From NCBI GenBank assembly GCA_035452965.1, contig DAOTCE010000003.1, forward strand, positions 186,001 to 250,000: DNA of 64,000 nt. Reading direction: 5' to 3'. The position numbers were made by a program, and so were the translations under genes. Under the pieces are notes generated by a model that ran no database searches, was not told the DNA's origin, and was given only the letters and a program-made list of their open reading frames with translations. Shown piece after piece: positions 32,724 through 41,400 of this stretch; the stretch's first letter is position 1, and every line of letters begins with the position of its first letter. The DNA comes from Candidatus Paceibacterota bacterium (GTDB lineage Bacteria; Verrucomicrobiota; Verrucomicrobiia; Limisphaerales; UBA8199).

Positions 32724-34136
32724 TCACTGGCCCGGACCCATTTGGACGCCGAAACTGCCCTGCATGAAGCTCTGCATCTGGGCGACGCTATTCTGGGTGG
32801 CATCCAGGTAGCCGGCGGCAATGCCGCTGGCGAAAGCCGAGGCGGCGGAGGTGCCTACGACGAAGTAGTTGGCGCCTTCGTGGCAGACAATGCTGGTGCC
32901 GGGCGTGCCCAACGAGACGAAGCTGCCGCGATTGGCGTAACTGGCAACCCGGCCTTGATCAATGGCCGTCACGGCGGTGACCTCGGGATAGGCCGCCGGG
33001 TAGAACGGGGTGGTCACTGGTTCATTGCCGGCGGCGGCAAAGACGGGGATGTTCTGCTTCCGCACATCCTGGACGACGCTGCGCAGAATCGGGCTGTCGC
33101 CCTGGCTGCCAAGGCTCAGGTTGATAATGCGCGCACCGCCGTTGACGGCTTGCACGATACCGTTGGCGACATCAAAGGAGCTGGTCGTCGGGTTGGGCCC
33201 ATAGACGTCCACTGGGAGGATTTGCACGGCGGTCTTGCCCTTGGTCATTGCCTGCACGCTGCGCAAAACTGTCTCGGCCATCGCGGTGCCGTGCGTGGGA
33301 GCGCTCGGGGCCGGCTGCGCGGCGCCGGCCACGGAAATGGGCTTAAGGAGGAACTGGTTCAGATCACCACAGAGCGGTTGCATGGCCGTATCCACCACGC
33401 CGACAATGATGCGGCCGTCGGCCGGCGGCGGTTTGAGCTGCAGGTTCAGCGGCGGCGAACCCAGGGGACCCGCGGATCGCGGTGCCGCCGGCCGATCAAG
33501 CGAGAAGTTGCTTTCCACCGAAGTGACATCGGGGTTGGCAGTGAGCTGGGCGAGCGCCGCTTCCGCGGCGGCGGCGTCCTCGAACTGGAGACGATACGCG
33601 TTGAGGCTGTCAATGCGACCGATGACCTTGGCGCCCAGCAGCCGGGCGATCTCGTCTATGTTCGCGCCTGGCTTGAGGCGGACGATGAGTTCGTTGGGGA
33701 TGATCTTTCCCCCGTGGGCGGAAAGTTCGGGGCCGCCGGCGCGGATGGACTGGGTGGCGTTCTGCATCGTGGTGCGGAAGACGAACAGCCGGGAGGCGGA
33801 GTTGGTCTGGGGAACCAGCGCGAAGTTCAGGTCGCGCAGGAGCAACCGCAGGGCTTCGCCGGGAGGCAAGCGGTCGAACTTGGCGGAAACGGTGCAGGTG
33901 GTATCGGGTTCGAGGAAGATCTGCCAGCCGGTTGCGGAGCCAATTTGTTTCAGGAGCGGGAGGAGGCTGCCGGATTTGATGTCGGCGGTGACGCGATTAC
34001 GGTTCGTGTCCCAATTGAAGGTGTCGGCCGCGCGAGCGGGGGCCGATAGCAACATCGGCAGGGCAAGGGTGATAATGAATAGCAGCGCAAGGCTCTGCGC
34101 TCCAAGCGCAAAACGGCGGTGGAGGTAGCTTGTCAT
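32724..34136 (-). CDS. Secreted subtilisin-family protease with STN-like N-domain
   Basis: A 470-residue exported protein (signal to about residue 36, APARAADTF). Residues about 45-125 resemble the secretin/TonB short N-terminal (STN) fold: NRVTADIKSGSLLPLLKQIG, FDRLPPGEALRLLLRDLNFA. Residues 145-210 look like a fervidolysin-type propeptide (NELIVRLKPGANIDEIARLL). The S8 protease core has D249 (IIVGVVDT), H282 (APTHGTAMAE), the oxyanion asparagine N371 (FAAAGNEP) and S430 (VVGTSAASAFASG). The catalytic domain is compact and ends shortly after the serine helix. An STN domain on a subtilase is unusual. It follows the TIGR03790-like gene on the same strand. Confidence 0.8.
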   Translation of the reverse strand: MTSYLHRRFALGAQSLALLFIITLALPMLLSAPARAADTFNWDTNRNRVTADIKSGSLLPLLKQIGSATGWQIFLEPDTTCTVSAKFDRLPPGEALRLLLRDLNFALVPQTNSASRLFVFRTTMQNATQSIRAGGPELSAHGGKIIPNELIVRLKPGANIDEIARLLGAKVIGRIDSLNAYRLQFEDAAAAEAALAQLTANPDVTSVESNFSLDRPAAPRSAGPLGSPPLNLQLKPPPADGRIIVGVVDTAMQPLCGDLNQFLLKPISVAGAAQPAPSAPTHGTAMAETVLRSVQAMTKGKTAVQILPVDVYGPNPTTSSFDVANGIVQAVNGGARIINLSLGSQGDSPILRSVVQDVRKQNIPVFAAAGNEPVTTPFYPAAYPEVTAVTAIDQGRVASYANRGSFVSLGTPGTSIVCHEGANYFVVGTSAASAFASGIAAGYLDATQNSVAQMQSFMQGSFGVQMGPGQ

Positions 34137-34204
34137 GCTTGCCTAATCAGACTTGTTCAAGGATTCAGCCATTCAAACTTCCGCAGTGAGCGCGTAATAT
34201 ACAC

Positions 34205-36799
34205 TCAGTGCGAAGTGCGCACACGATAAAAGCGGCGCGACGCGGCCGGGCTGGTGTCCGTCCAACGCGCGGCCGAGTTGGTTGGCGTCAGGGTGGCACC
34301 GAGCTGGAAGGCATTCGTGACGTTGGTCGCGGTCAGGATGTCGTAGCTCCGCCCGGCGGCGGCGGACCAGGAGAGCCTCGCCGGCGGCGCCGAGACCGTT
34401 ACCCGAAATGGCGAGTCCGCGCCGACCAGCCGGATCCATTTGGTTTCCGTGCGATACTGCTTCCCGTTGCTTGCCGTGACCAGCGCGTAGAAGGGGTGGA
34501 GGCCCAGGCCCAAATCGGAGCCGGCGACAGAAAACAACGCATTCGACTGGTTGAGGACGCTGCCGCGCGAGCCGCCGGTGCTGAACAGCTCAATCTTGCT
34601 GATGTTGTTCGTGTTGGCGATGACCAAGAACTGAAGCGTGGCTTCGAGCGCGGAGTTAGTGTCGCCGAGCAGCGTGGTGAAAGCGGCGGAGAGCGGGCTG
34701 TTCTGAATGCGCACGGTTTGGGCGACTCGTTTTTGTGTGCGGACATGGCTGCCTTCGTAGGCGACCGCCGTCAATTCATGATAGCCGTCGGCCTGGGTGG
34801 TGGTGTTGAAGGCGAAGGTCAGCGGCAGGTTGGTCAGTCCGGCGTTGACGTAGAGATGGTTGCGGGGCTGCAAGTCGGCGAGGTTCTGCTCGAGCTTCTG
34901 CGTGCCTGCCGGCTGGATGGTAAAGGCCGGCGAACCGGAGAGGCTGGCCTGGAACTGCGCGGCGTCCCAGCCGGCGGACCGGGCGCGCAAATTGAACCGT
35001 GGGTTTAGCTGGCCGGTAAAAGGATCGTAAGCCATGAAATCCTCCGCCACAACGCCGTCGCTGCCTTGCAGGGCCGCATTGGTGTTGACCATGTTTACCA
35101 GCCCCTGGGTGAGCGCCGGCAGGGTGTTGCCGCCGACATTGTTGGTGATGCCCAGCGTGACGACCGCGCCGTTGGTCTTGGTGAGAGTGATGCGCAGGTA
35201 GGCGCCGATGGCCGGCGCGCTGCCGATGTTGGTGAAGCCGCGCATCCCGTAGGCGATCGTATCCAGGAAGACACCGGCGCTGGGAACAACAAACGACGTC
35301 AGGGCGGAGGCGGTCCCGGCCGAGTTGCTGACCGTCAGGGTGGTCTGCCAACCCGGTTTGGAACGGTTGAGCGACCGCAGTTCGACGCGATCGCCATACG
35401 CGAAGGCTTTGACTTTCGTGGCGTTGCTATAGGAAGTGTGGTTCAAGCGCAGGGCGAGGTTGGAGGCGACGGATTGGATAGTGGCGGCAGCGGGCACCGT
35501 GTAGTTGGTTGGGTAACCGTTGAGCGTAAGATGCAGCACATTATTGGTTCGTGGCGGTATGTTGGTAAGGGTTTGGGCGAAGGTGCCGTCCACGAACAGG
35601 TCCACCTGCTGCACCGGATGGCGCGCATCAGCGGCGGTGAATTGAACGGAGAGATTGGTTGTGCCCTTAAGGAGGGAATCGGCGGGCAGGCTGTTCCAGG
35701 CGCCGGCAGGAAACGAGGCGAATGGGGCAGCGAGGGGGTCGCCGAGGAGCAGGCCCTGGTAGGGGTTGGTGAGGCTTTGGTAGTAGCACTCAGCCATGGT
35801 GAACCCGCGCGCTTGGTAGAAATGGTTCTGCGGCGAAGGGAATTTAGCCAGGTAGGCGCAAGGCTCGATGACAGTACCATGGCAGCCTGCCGCACCGGCG
35901 TTCAGGAACGCAATGATGCTGAGCTGGCCGCTGTACTCAAAAATGCAGCCGCCCCAGGAGGTCAGATTGTCGGCCAGGGCGCCGGGCACAAACGAGCTCG
36001 TGCCGATCAGGCCGCGATCGCCCGTTCCACTTTCGAGGCCGAGGATGACTCCCAAGGCAGAGCCCGGGTTGGCGTTGGTGCGCTGGATGGAGTAATTGGC
36101 GCGCAAACGCGCATTGAAGATAGCGTTGTCAAACTGGGCGTAGCGGATATTGCGATCCAGATCGGTGGTCTTGGCGAGATAAACCGTCTGCGTGGCAAAG
36201 GTGCCGTCGCAGGCCACTGCGCGGTCAATCACCAGCTTGGCCTGGGCCAGGTTGCTCGCGGTCAACATCACCGCCAGGAAGTTGGTCCTGCTGCTGCCCG
36301 GAGCGACGGAGCGGAACAGACCTTCGCTGCCGGCATAGGCATTGGAACTGGCCGGCGGCAGGGAACAGGAGCCGGGATTGACGAGCGGTGGGTAATCCGT
36401 CTTGAATCCGTAGAACAGCGCGGACGTCGTGCTATTGGTGCCGCTCGCCATCGCGCTTCCCCCGTTGTCCACGCGATACGGGAAATCCATGGACAAGAGC
36501 ACGTAGTCAATCTGGTTGGTCAACTGCCGCGCGGCGAGCATCGAGCGCAGGGGATTGAGAATGACGGACTCGAAGTCGGATTTCATCCACACAATCTTGC
36601 CGCCCGACCAACTGGCGCGCAGGAGGTTCTGCGGTGGAACCTGTCGTTTCTCGCAGTAGTAGTTGCCCAACTGAACGGAGTTGGTGCTGTTCTGATTCAC
36701 CACGACGACAACGTTGAGGCCGCTGCCGCCGGCCCATACCCGGACGTCCAAAGCGCAGACCAGCAGTATGCCAGCCACGCGGCGCCAGTGAGCATTCAT
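34205..36799 (-). CDS. TIGR03790-like secreted protein with RFYRV C-terminus
   Basis: An 864-residue exported protein; ATG 36799 is preceded by GAGAG. The first 380 residues after the signal match the TIGR03790 family (role unknown) as I recall it: NVVVVVNQNSTNSVQLGNYY, KRQVPPQNLL, DYVLLSMDFPYRVDN and GAAGCHGTVIEPCAYLAKFP. The rest is beta-rich and Ig-like (TNLPLTFAFNTTTQADGYHE). The end, ARLSWSAAAGRSYDILTATN to RRFYRVRTSH, is the C-terminal module found on the giant proteins and the DSFFDVF protein. Likely surface-exposed. It lies between dusB and the subtilase, all on the minus strand. Confidence 0.8.
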   Translation of the reverse strand: MNAHWRRVAGILLVCALDVRVWAGGSGLNVVVVVNQNSTNSVQLGNYYCEKRQVPPQNLLRASWSGGKIVWMKSDFESVILNPLRSMLAARQLTNQIDYVLLSMDFPYRVDNGGSAMASGTNSTTSALFYGFKTDYPPLVNPGSCSLPPASSNAYAGSEGLFRSVAPGSSRTNFLAVMLTASNLAQAKLVIDRAVACDGTFATQTVYLAKTTDLDRNIRYAQFDNAIFNARLRANYSIQRTNANPGSALGVILGLESGTGDRGLIGTSSFVPGALADNLTSWGGCIFEYSGQLSIIAFLNAGAAGCHGTVIEPCAYLAKFPSPQNHFYQARGFTMAECYYQSLTNPYQGLLLGDPLAAPFASFPAGAWNSLPADSLLKGTTNLSVQFTAADARHPVQQVDLFVDGTFAQTLTNIPPRTNNVLHLTLNGYPTNYTVPAAATIQSVASNLALRLNHTSYSNATKVKAFAYGDRVELRSLNRSKPGWQTTLTVSNSAGTASALTSFVVPSAGVFLDTIAYGMRGFTNIGSAPAIGAYLRITLTKTNGAVVTLGITNNVGGNTLPALTQGLVNMVNTNAALQGSDGVVAEDFMAYDPFTGQLNPRFNLRARSAGWDAAQFQASLSGSPAFTIQPAGTQKLEQNLADLQPRNHLYVNAGLTNLPLTFAFNTTTQADGYHELTAVAYEGSHVRTQKRVAQTVRIQNSPLSAAFTTLLGDTNSALEATLQFLVIANTNNISKIELFSTGGSRGSVLNQSNALFSVAGSDLGLGLHPFYALVTASNGKQYRTETKWIRLVGADSPFRVTVSAPPARLSWSAAAGRSYDILTATNVTNAFQLGATLTPTNSAARWTDTSPAASRRFYRVRTSH

Positions 36800-36930
36800 A
36801 CTCTCTCAGGTTTGCACAACTCTGCAGGACAGTAAACTGACAACTCCCGGCGCCAGACCGATCAGGCCTGCTGGGTTGGCTGCTGCGGAAACCTCGAAGC
36901 TTCTCCGGCAATGCCTCAGGGGCAAGCTCC

Positions 36931-38034
36931 TCACCAGACCTCGACCGGGCCTTTGGGGAGGGGAATAGGTCCACGCGAGGCTGTGCCGGGCGCTTGCATG
37001 AAGGAAGCGGTCAGAGGCGCCGGGCGGAAGCGGGGTTTGAGTTCGCCGTTTTCATCCTCGAACTGCCCGCGCCAGCGGCGGTAGCGCTCAAGCACCGCGA
37101 GGAACTCGGCGCGGCTGGAAACGCGCACGACGTGATGGTTGAATTCTTTGGCTGGGCCGAAACGTCGGGCATGCCAAGGCGCGATCTTGCGGAACATCCG
37201 GCAGCCGTGTGTTTCGCCAAAGACTTCAATCATCCGGTCGAGGTGGCGGCACATGACGCGCACACGTTCGTCGAAGGCGGGTTCGGGCAGCAACTCGCCG
37301 GTTTTCAGGTAATGCACGGTGTGGTGGAAGAGCCAGGGATTATAGAACGCGCCGCGACCGATGCTCACGCCGGCGCACCCGGTCTGGTCGATCATCGCTT
37401 TGGCCGCCTGGGGAGTGGTCACATCGCCGTTGCCAACCACGGGCACCCGCTGCAACCCCCACACGACGGCGCGGATGCCGGCGAGGTTCACCGTCCCTGA
37501 GAACCCCTGGGCGCGGGTGCGTCCATGAACGAAGATCGCCGCCACGCCGGCGTCTTCAAGGGCCCGGGCCAGATCAGGGGCGGTGATGTTCTCCTCGTCC
37601 CACCCGAGTCGCATCTTGGCGGTGACGGGAATCTTCACGGCATCCACCATCCCCTTCACCAGCCCGGCAGTCTTGCCCAACTCGGTCATCATGGCCGAGC
37701 CGCCGCCGACGCGGCAAACCTTGCGCACGGGGCAGCCCATGTTGACGTCCACCGCCGCGATGCCCAGCGACTCAAGCAGCACCGCGGCATCACGCATCTC
37801 CTCCGGCACCGACCCGAACAATTGCACGGCGAGGGGCCGGTCGGCAGGGCAGGTTTCGATGAGCTTGAGGGCTTTTGGCTTCCTCTCCAGCAAGGAACGG
37901 GCGTTGACGAGATCGGTCGTCGCCAGGCCCAGTCCGCCCAACTCGCGGACCGTGAGGCGAAAGGGCAGGTTGGTGAAACCCGCCAAAGGCGACAAAAACA
38001 GATTGGACGCCAATGTCAGCGGCCCGAGACGCAT
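36931..38034 (-). CDS. dusB: tRNA-dihydrouridine synthase
   Basis: A 367-residue flavoenzyme reducing uridines in tRNA. N-terminal FLSPLAGFTNLPFRLTVREL, AVQLFGSVPEEM, and VDVNMGCPVRKVC with catalytic C101; then IPVTAKMRLGWDEE, AIFVHGRTRAQGFSG, VPVVGNGDVTTPQAAKAMI and GVSIGRGAFYNPWLF, the FMN-binding barrel. The C-terminal helical domain binds tRNA. The assignment to the DusB subgroup is tentative; Dus is secure. About 130 bases separate its stop from the TIGR03790-like gene. Start ATG 38034. Confidence 0.9.
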   Translation of the reverse strand: MRLGPLTLASNLFLSPLAGFTNLPFRLTVRELGGLGLATTDLVNARSLLERKPKALKLIETCPADRPLAVQLFGSVPEEMRDAAVLLESLGIAAVDVNMGCPVRKVCRVGGGSAMMTELGKTAGLVKGMVDAVKIPVTAKMRLGWDEENITAPDLARALEDAGVAAIFVHGRTRAQGFSGTVNLAGIRAVVWGLQRVPVVGNGDVTTPQAAKAMIDQTGCAGVSIGRGAFYNPWLFHHTVHYLKTGELLPEPAFDERVRVMCRHLDRMIEVFGETHGCRMFRKIAPWHARRFGPAKEFNHHVVRVSSRAEFLAVLERYRRWRGQFEDENGELKPRFRPAPLTASFMQAPGTASRGPIPLPKGPVEVW

Positions 38035-38172
38035 TACCCGGGAATATAGCGTGGCGGGCGGGCCAAGGCGATTTCAATCCAAATGCAGTGTCCCGGCGCA
38101 AGCCCCCTCAGACCTCTACTGGATACCTGGAGATTTGGGGTCGCCGGCAACGAAACCGCGGCGCACAAGGGA

Positions 38173-38216
38173 GTCTCACCGTATCCACACCGTATCCTCA
38201 CCGTGCCCACACCGTA
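38173..38216 (-). repeat. Four-unit 11-bp tandem array
   Basis: Exact 11-bp period: GTCTCACCGTA, TCCACACCGTA, TCCTCACCGTG, CCCACACCGTA. On the minus strand the units read TACGGTGTGGG, CACGGTGAGGA, TACGGTGTGGA, TACGGTGAGAC. They are the same kind of unit as at 2051-2083 and 59093-59125, here without the palindrome. Confidence 0.85.
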
Positions 38217-38394
38217 GATACAGCCTTGACATCTGCGGGCGTTTTCGGCGTAACCCACTGTATTCATAGCGCTTAGGCTGAAAGTGCGGCAATCGCGCGC
38301 GCCAGCGAAGCCTTGTTTTCGCCTTCTGGCGCAAGGCGCGGACCCTGCCGACGGCCCCGCCAGCCCCGATTTGTCGGTATTTCCCCCTACATCA

Positions 38395-38419
38395 TTTTGT
38401 AGGGAGAAACCCTACAAAA
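38395..38419. promoter_or_regulatory. Perfect dyad upstream of the first giant gene
   Basis: TTTTGTAGGG at 38395-38404 and CCCTACAAAA at 38410-38419 form a perfect ten-base dyad with centre AGAAA, ending 26 bases before ATG 38446. A half-site-like CCCCCTACAT lies at 38383-38392. This could be an operator for a LuxR- or MerR-type regulator, or a hairpin in the 5' leader. Confidence 0.45.
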
Positions 38420-38445
38420 AGCAGCAATAGGCTTGACCTCCCCGT

Positions 38446-41400
38446 ATGTTTCTTGGACATTATGATGGTAAGATGTGCCTAACACGTAGTGCCATTCGAA
38501 CCGCAATCCGCGTTGCGACTGTCCTCCTCGCATGCCAACTGATTCATTCCGCCCGTGCCGTGATCCGGGATGGCGGCATTGACCCGTCGAACCTGGGCAA
38601 GGGGGACTGGATTTACATCCTGCCCAATGCCGTCAACCACATGGGCGGCAACGTGCCCAGCGTGACGGACCTCAAAAGCATGATGATCTTCCTGAAGAAT
38701 CAGGGCCTGCGCTACATCATCATCAAAGCGGCCAGCGGCCCCACGCTCTATCCCTCGGACGCCAACCCGCAGTTCACGGCGGAGGTGGTCAACGCGGGGC
38801 ATGCCGCGGGATTGTGGGTGTTCGGGTATAACCGCTCGGATGGGATTGACATCCCCGGCGAAATCGCCGTGGCGGACTACGTGTTCAATGTCGGCGCGGA
38901 CGGCTTTGTCTTCGATGCCGAGATTGAGTGGGAGAGCCATTATCTGCCCAACAACGCGGTGAAGGCGGAGCAACTTTGCTCGGCGGTGCGCAGCAATTGG
39001 CCGACCAAATTCCTGGCGCACGCGCCGTTTCCCATCATCAGCTACCACAGCACGTTCCCATTCAAGGAGTTCGGTTATTACTGTGACGCGGTGATGCCGC
39101 AGGATTACTGGATCGAAATCGGGGTGTCGCCGACCTACATGGTGAGTTGGATGACGACCCAGTGGAAGAATTGGCAGAACGGCCTGAGCGGCAAATGGGT
39201 GAACTCGATCAAGCCGATTGTGGGTTTGGGCCAGGGATGGCATGGGAGCGGCACGGTGGACGCCGAGCAAGTAACGGAGTTCTTTACCGCGCTCAAGAAT
39301 CAGGTGAATCCCGCCACCACCGGCGGCTACAAGGGAGCCAACTTCTGGCGCGCCGAACTGCATCCGATGGAAGTGTGGGACGCCATCCGCACCAACAGCA
39401 TCGGCAATCCCCCCATTGGCGCGCCCGTCATTGGCAACGTGTCCGACAGCAATGTCACCACCAATTCGGCCACGATCACCTGGACCACCGACCAGAGTTC
39501 CGACAGCGTGGTGGAGTATGGCCCGGATACCGGTTACGGCACCTCGGTCACCAACAGCACCCCGATTTACTACCACACCGTTGTCCTGAACGGGCTGAGC
39601 CCCAGCACCCTTTACCACTACCGGGTCAGATCGAAGAACAGCAGCGGCAACACCTCCGTTTCCGCCGATTACGTGCTCACGACCGTGGATATCGCGGTGA
39701 ACGATGTCATTGTGGAGAGCTACCTGCCAGGCGGAGGCCTGAATTCCAATCCACCATACACGGACGCGGGGTTTGTGGCATATTCAAGCTGCAAGAGTTC
39801 GGCTTCGGGTCTAATCGGGGCCGCCAAGGTGCAGTATGCCACGGGTGGTGGTGGAACTCCTTCAGTCACACTTCGGCCGACACTGCCGGTGGCTGGCGGC
39901 AGTTATGACGTCTATGTCACACATTGCGGGGCCAGTGTATCCCCCGATATCGTTGCGGCGGTGGGCCAGAGCGGCTGCAGTGGCTTGCCCGCCACGACAA
40001 CGGTATTTCAATCTGGGGGCGCAAACACGTGGGAACTGGTTGGCCGGATGACGCTCAACCCCGGCGTGACGGTGCCAACCATCACCTTCACCAGGTCAAG
40101 CGGCACCCTCAGCGGCAGCTCCCGCATGTATAGCGACGGTTACAAATTTGAGTATGTCCTGGCTCCGCCCTCCATCGCCACCCAACCGCAGAGCCAGACC
40201 AATAATCAAGGCAACGCGGCGACGTTCTCCGTGGTCGCCTCGGGAGCGCGGCCGCTGATCTATCAATGGCGTTTCAACGGGGCGAACATCGCCGGGGCGA
40301 CCTGGAGCAGTTACACCCGGAACAACATCCAACCGGCCGACGCCGGAAGTTACTCGGTGTTCATCACCAATCGCGTCGGCTCAGTGACCAGCAGCAACGC
40401 CGTGCTGACCGTTATTGTGCCGCCCACCATTGTGGTCCAACCGGCTGACATCGGCGTGGGGGCGGGGATGAACGCCACGTTCAATGTTACGGCGGTTGGC
40501 ACGGGCACGCTGCAATATCAATGGCGGTTCAATGGCACCAATCTCGCAGGGGCGACCACCACCAGCTATACCGTGAACAACGTGCAGCCCGCCAACGCCG
40601 GGCCGTATGAGGTGATCGTTTCCAGCCCCTACGGCACCAACACCAGCTACTCCGCGTTCCTGAACCTGCTCGACCCGTGCATCTCAACTCAGCCGGCGAA
40701 TAAGGGAGTGCCCGCCGGGGGCACAGCGGTCTTCACGGCCAGCGCCATAGGCACCCTGCCGATGACCTGGCGGTGGCGGAAGAACGGCGTGGACCTGGCT
40801 GACGGCGACAATATCAGCGGCGCCGGAACCAGCAGTTTGACGGTCGCCAACGTGCAGTGGTCGGACATGGCCTATTACTCGGTGATGGTGAGCAATGTGA
40901 ACGGCACAGCGGTGAGTTCCAACGCCACGCTGGTCGGGCCGTTCCCGCCCAGCGTTGTCGTGCAGCCAGCCGACCAGACCGCCAACGCCGGCTCGACCGC
41001 CACGTTTACGGTGGGGGCGTTCGGCGCGGGAACACTGGCTTTCCAGTGGAAACGGGACGGAACCAACCTGGCTAACGGCACCAAGTTCAGCGGGGCGGAC
41101 ACCGCAGCCCTGGCGGTGACCAAACTGCAGGCCTGGGACATGCAAAGCTATTCGGTCGTGGTGACCAACAACTATGGCAGCACCACCAGCTCCAATGCCC
41201 TGCTGTCACTGTGGCCGTTGGCAGGGTGGGGGCAGAACACTTACACCCAGGCCGATATACCCGCGGGGCTGACCAGCGTGTCGGACCTGGCGGCTGGCCT
41301 GCAGCACAGCCTGGTGTTGAAAGCCGACGGGACGGTGGTCGCCTGGGGTGCTGGTCAGACCAGCACCGGGCTGAATCCGAACTATGGCCAGGCAATCGTG

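Larger units (their letters stand above)
38035..38445. other. Divergent spacer before the giant-gene array
   Basis: 411 bases between dusB and the first giant gene. It holds a four-unit 11-bp array (38173-38216) and a perfect dyad (38395-38419), both listed separately. No gene is supported. Confidence 0.6.
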
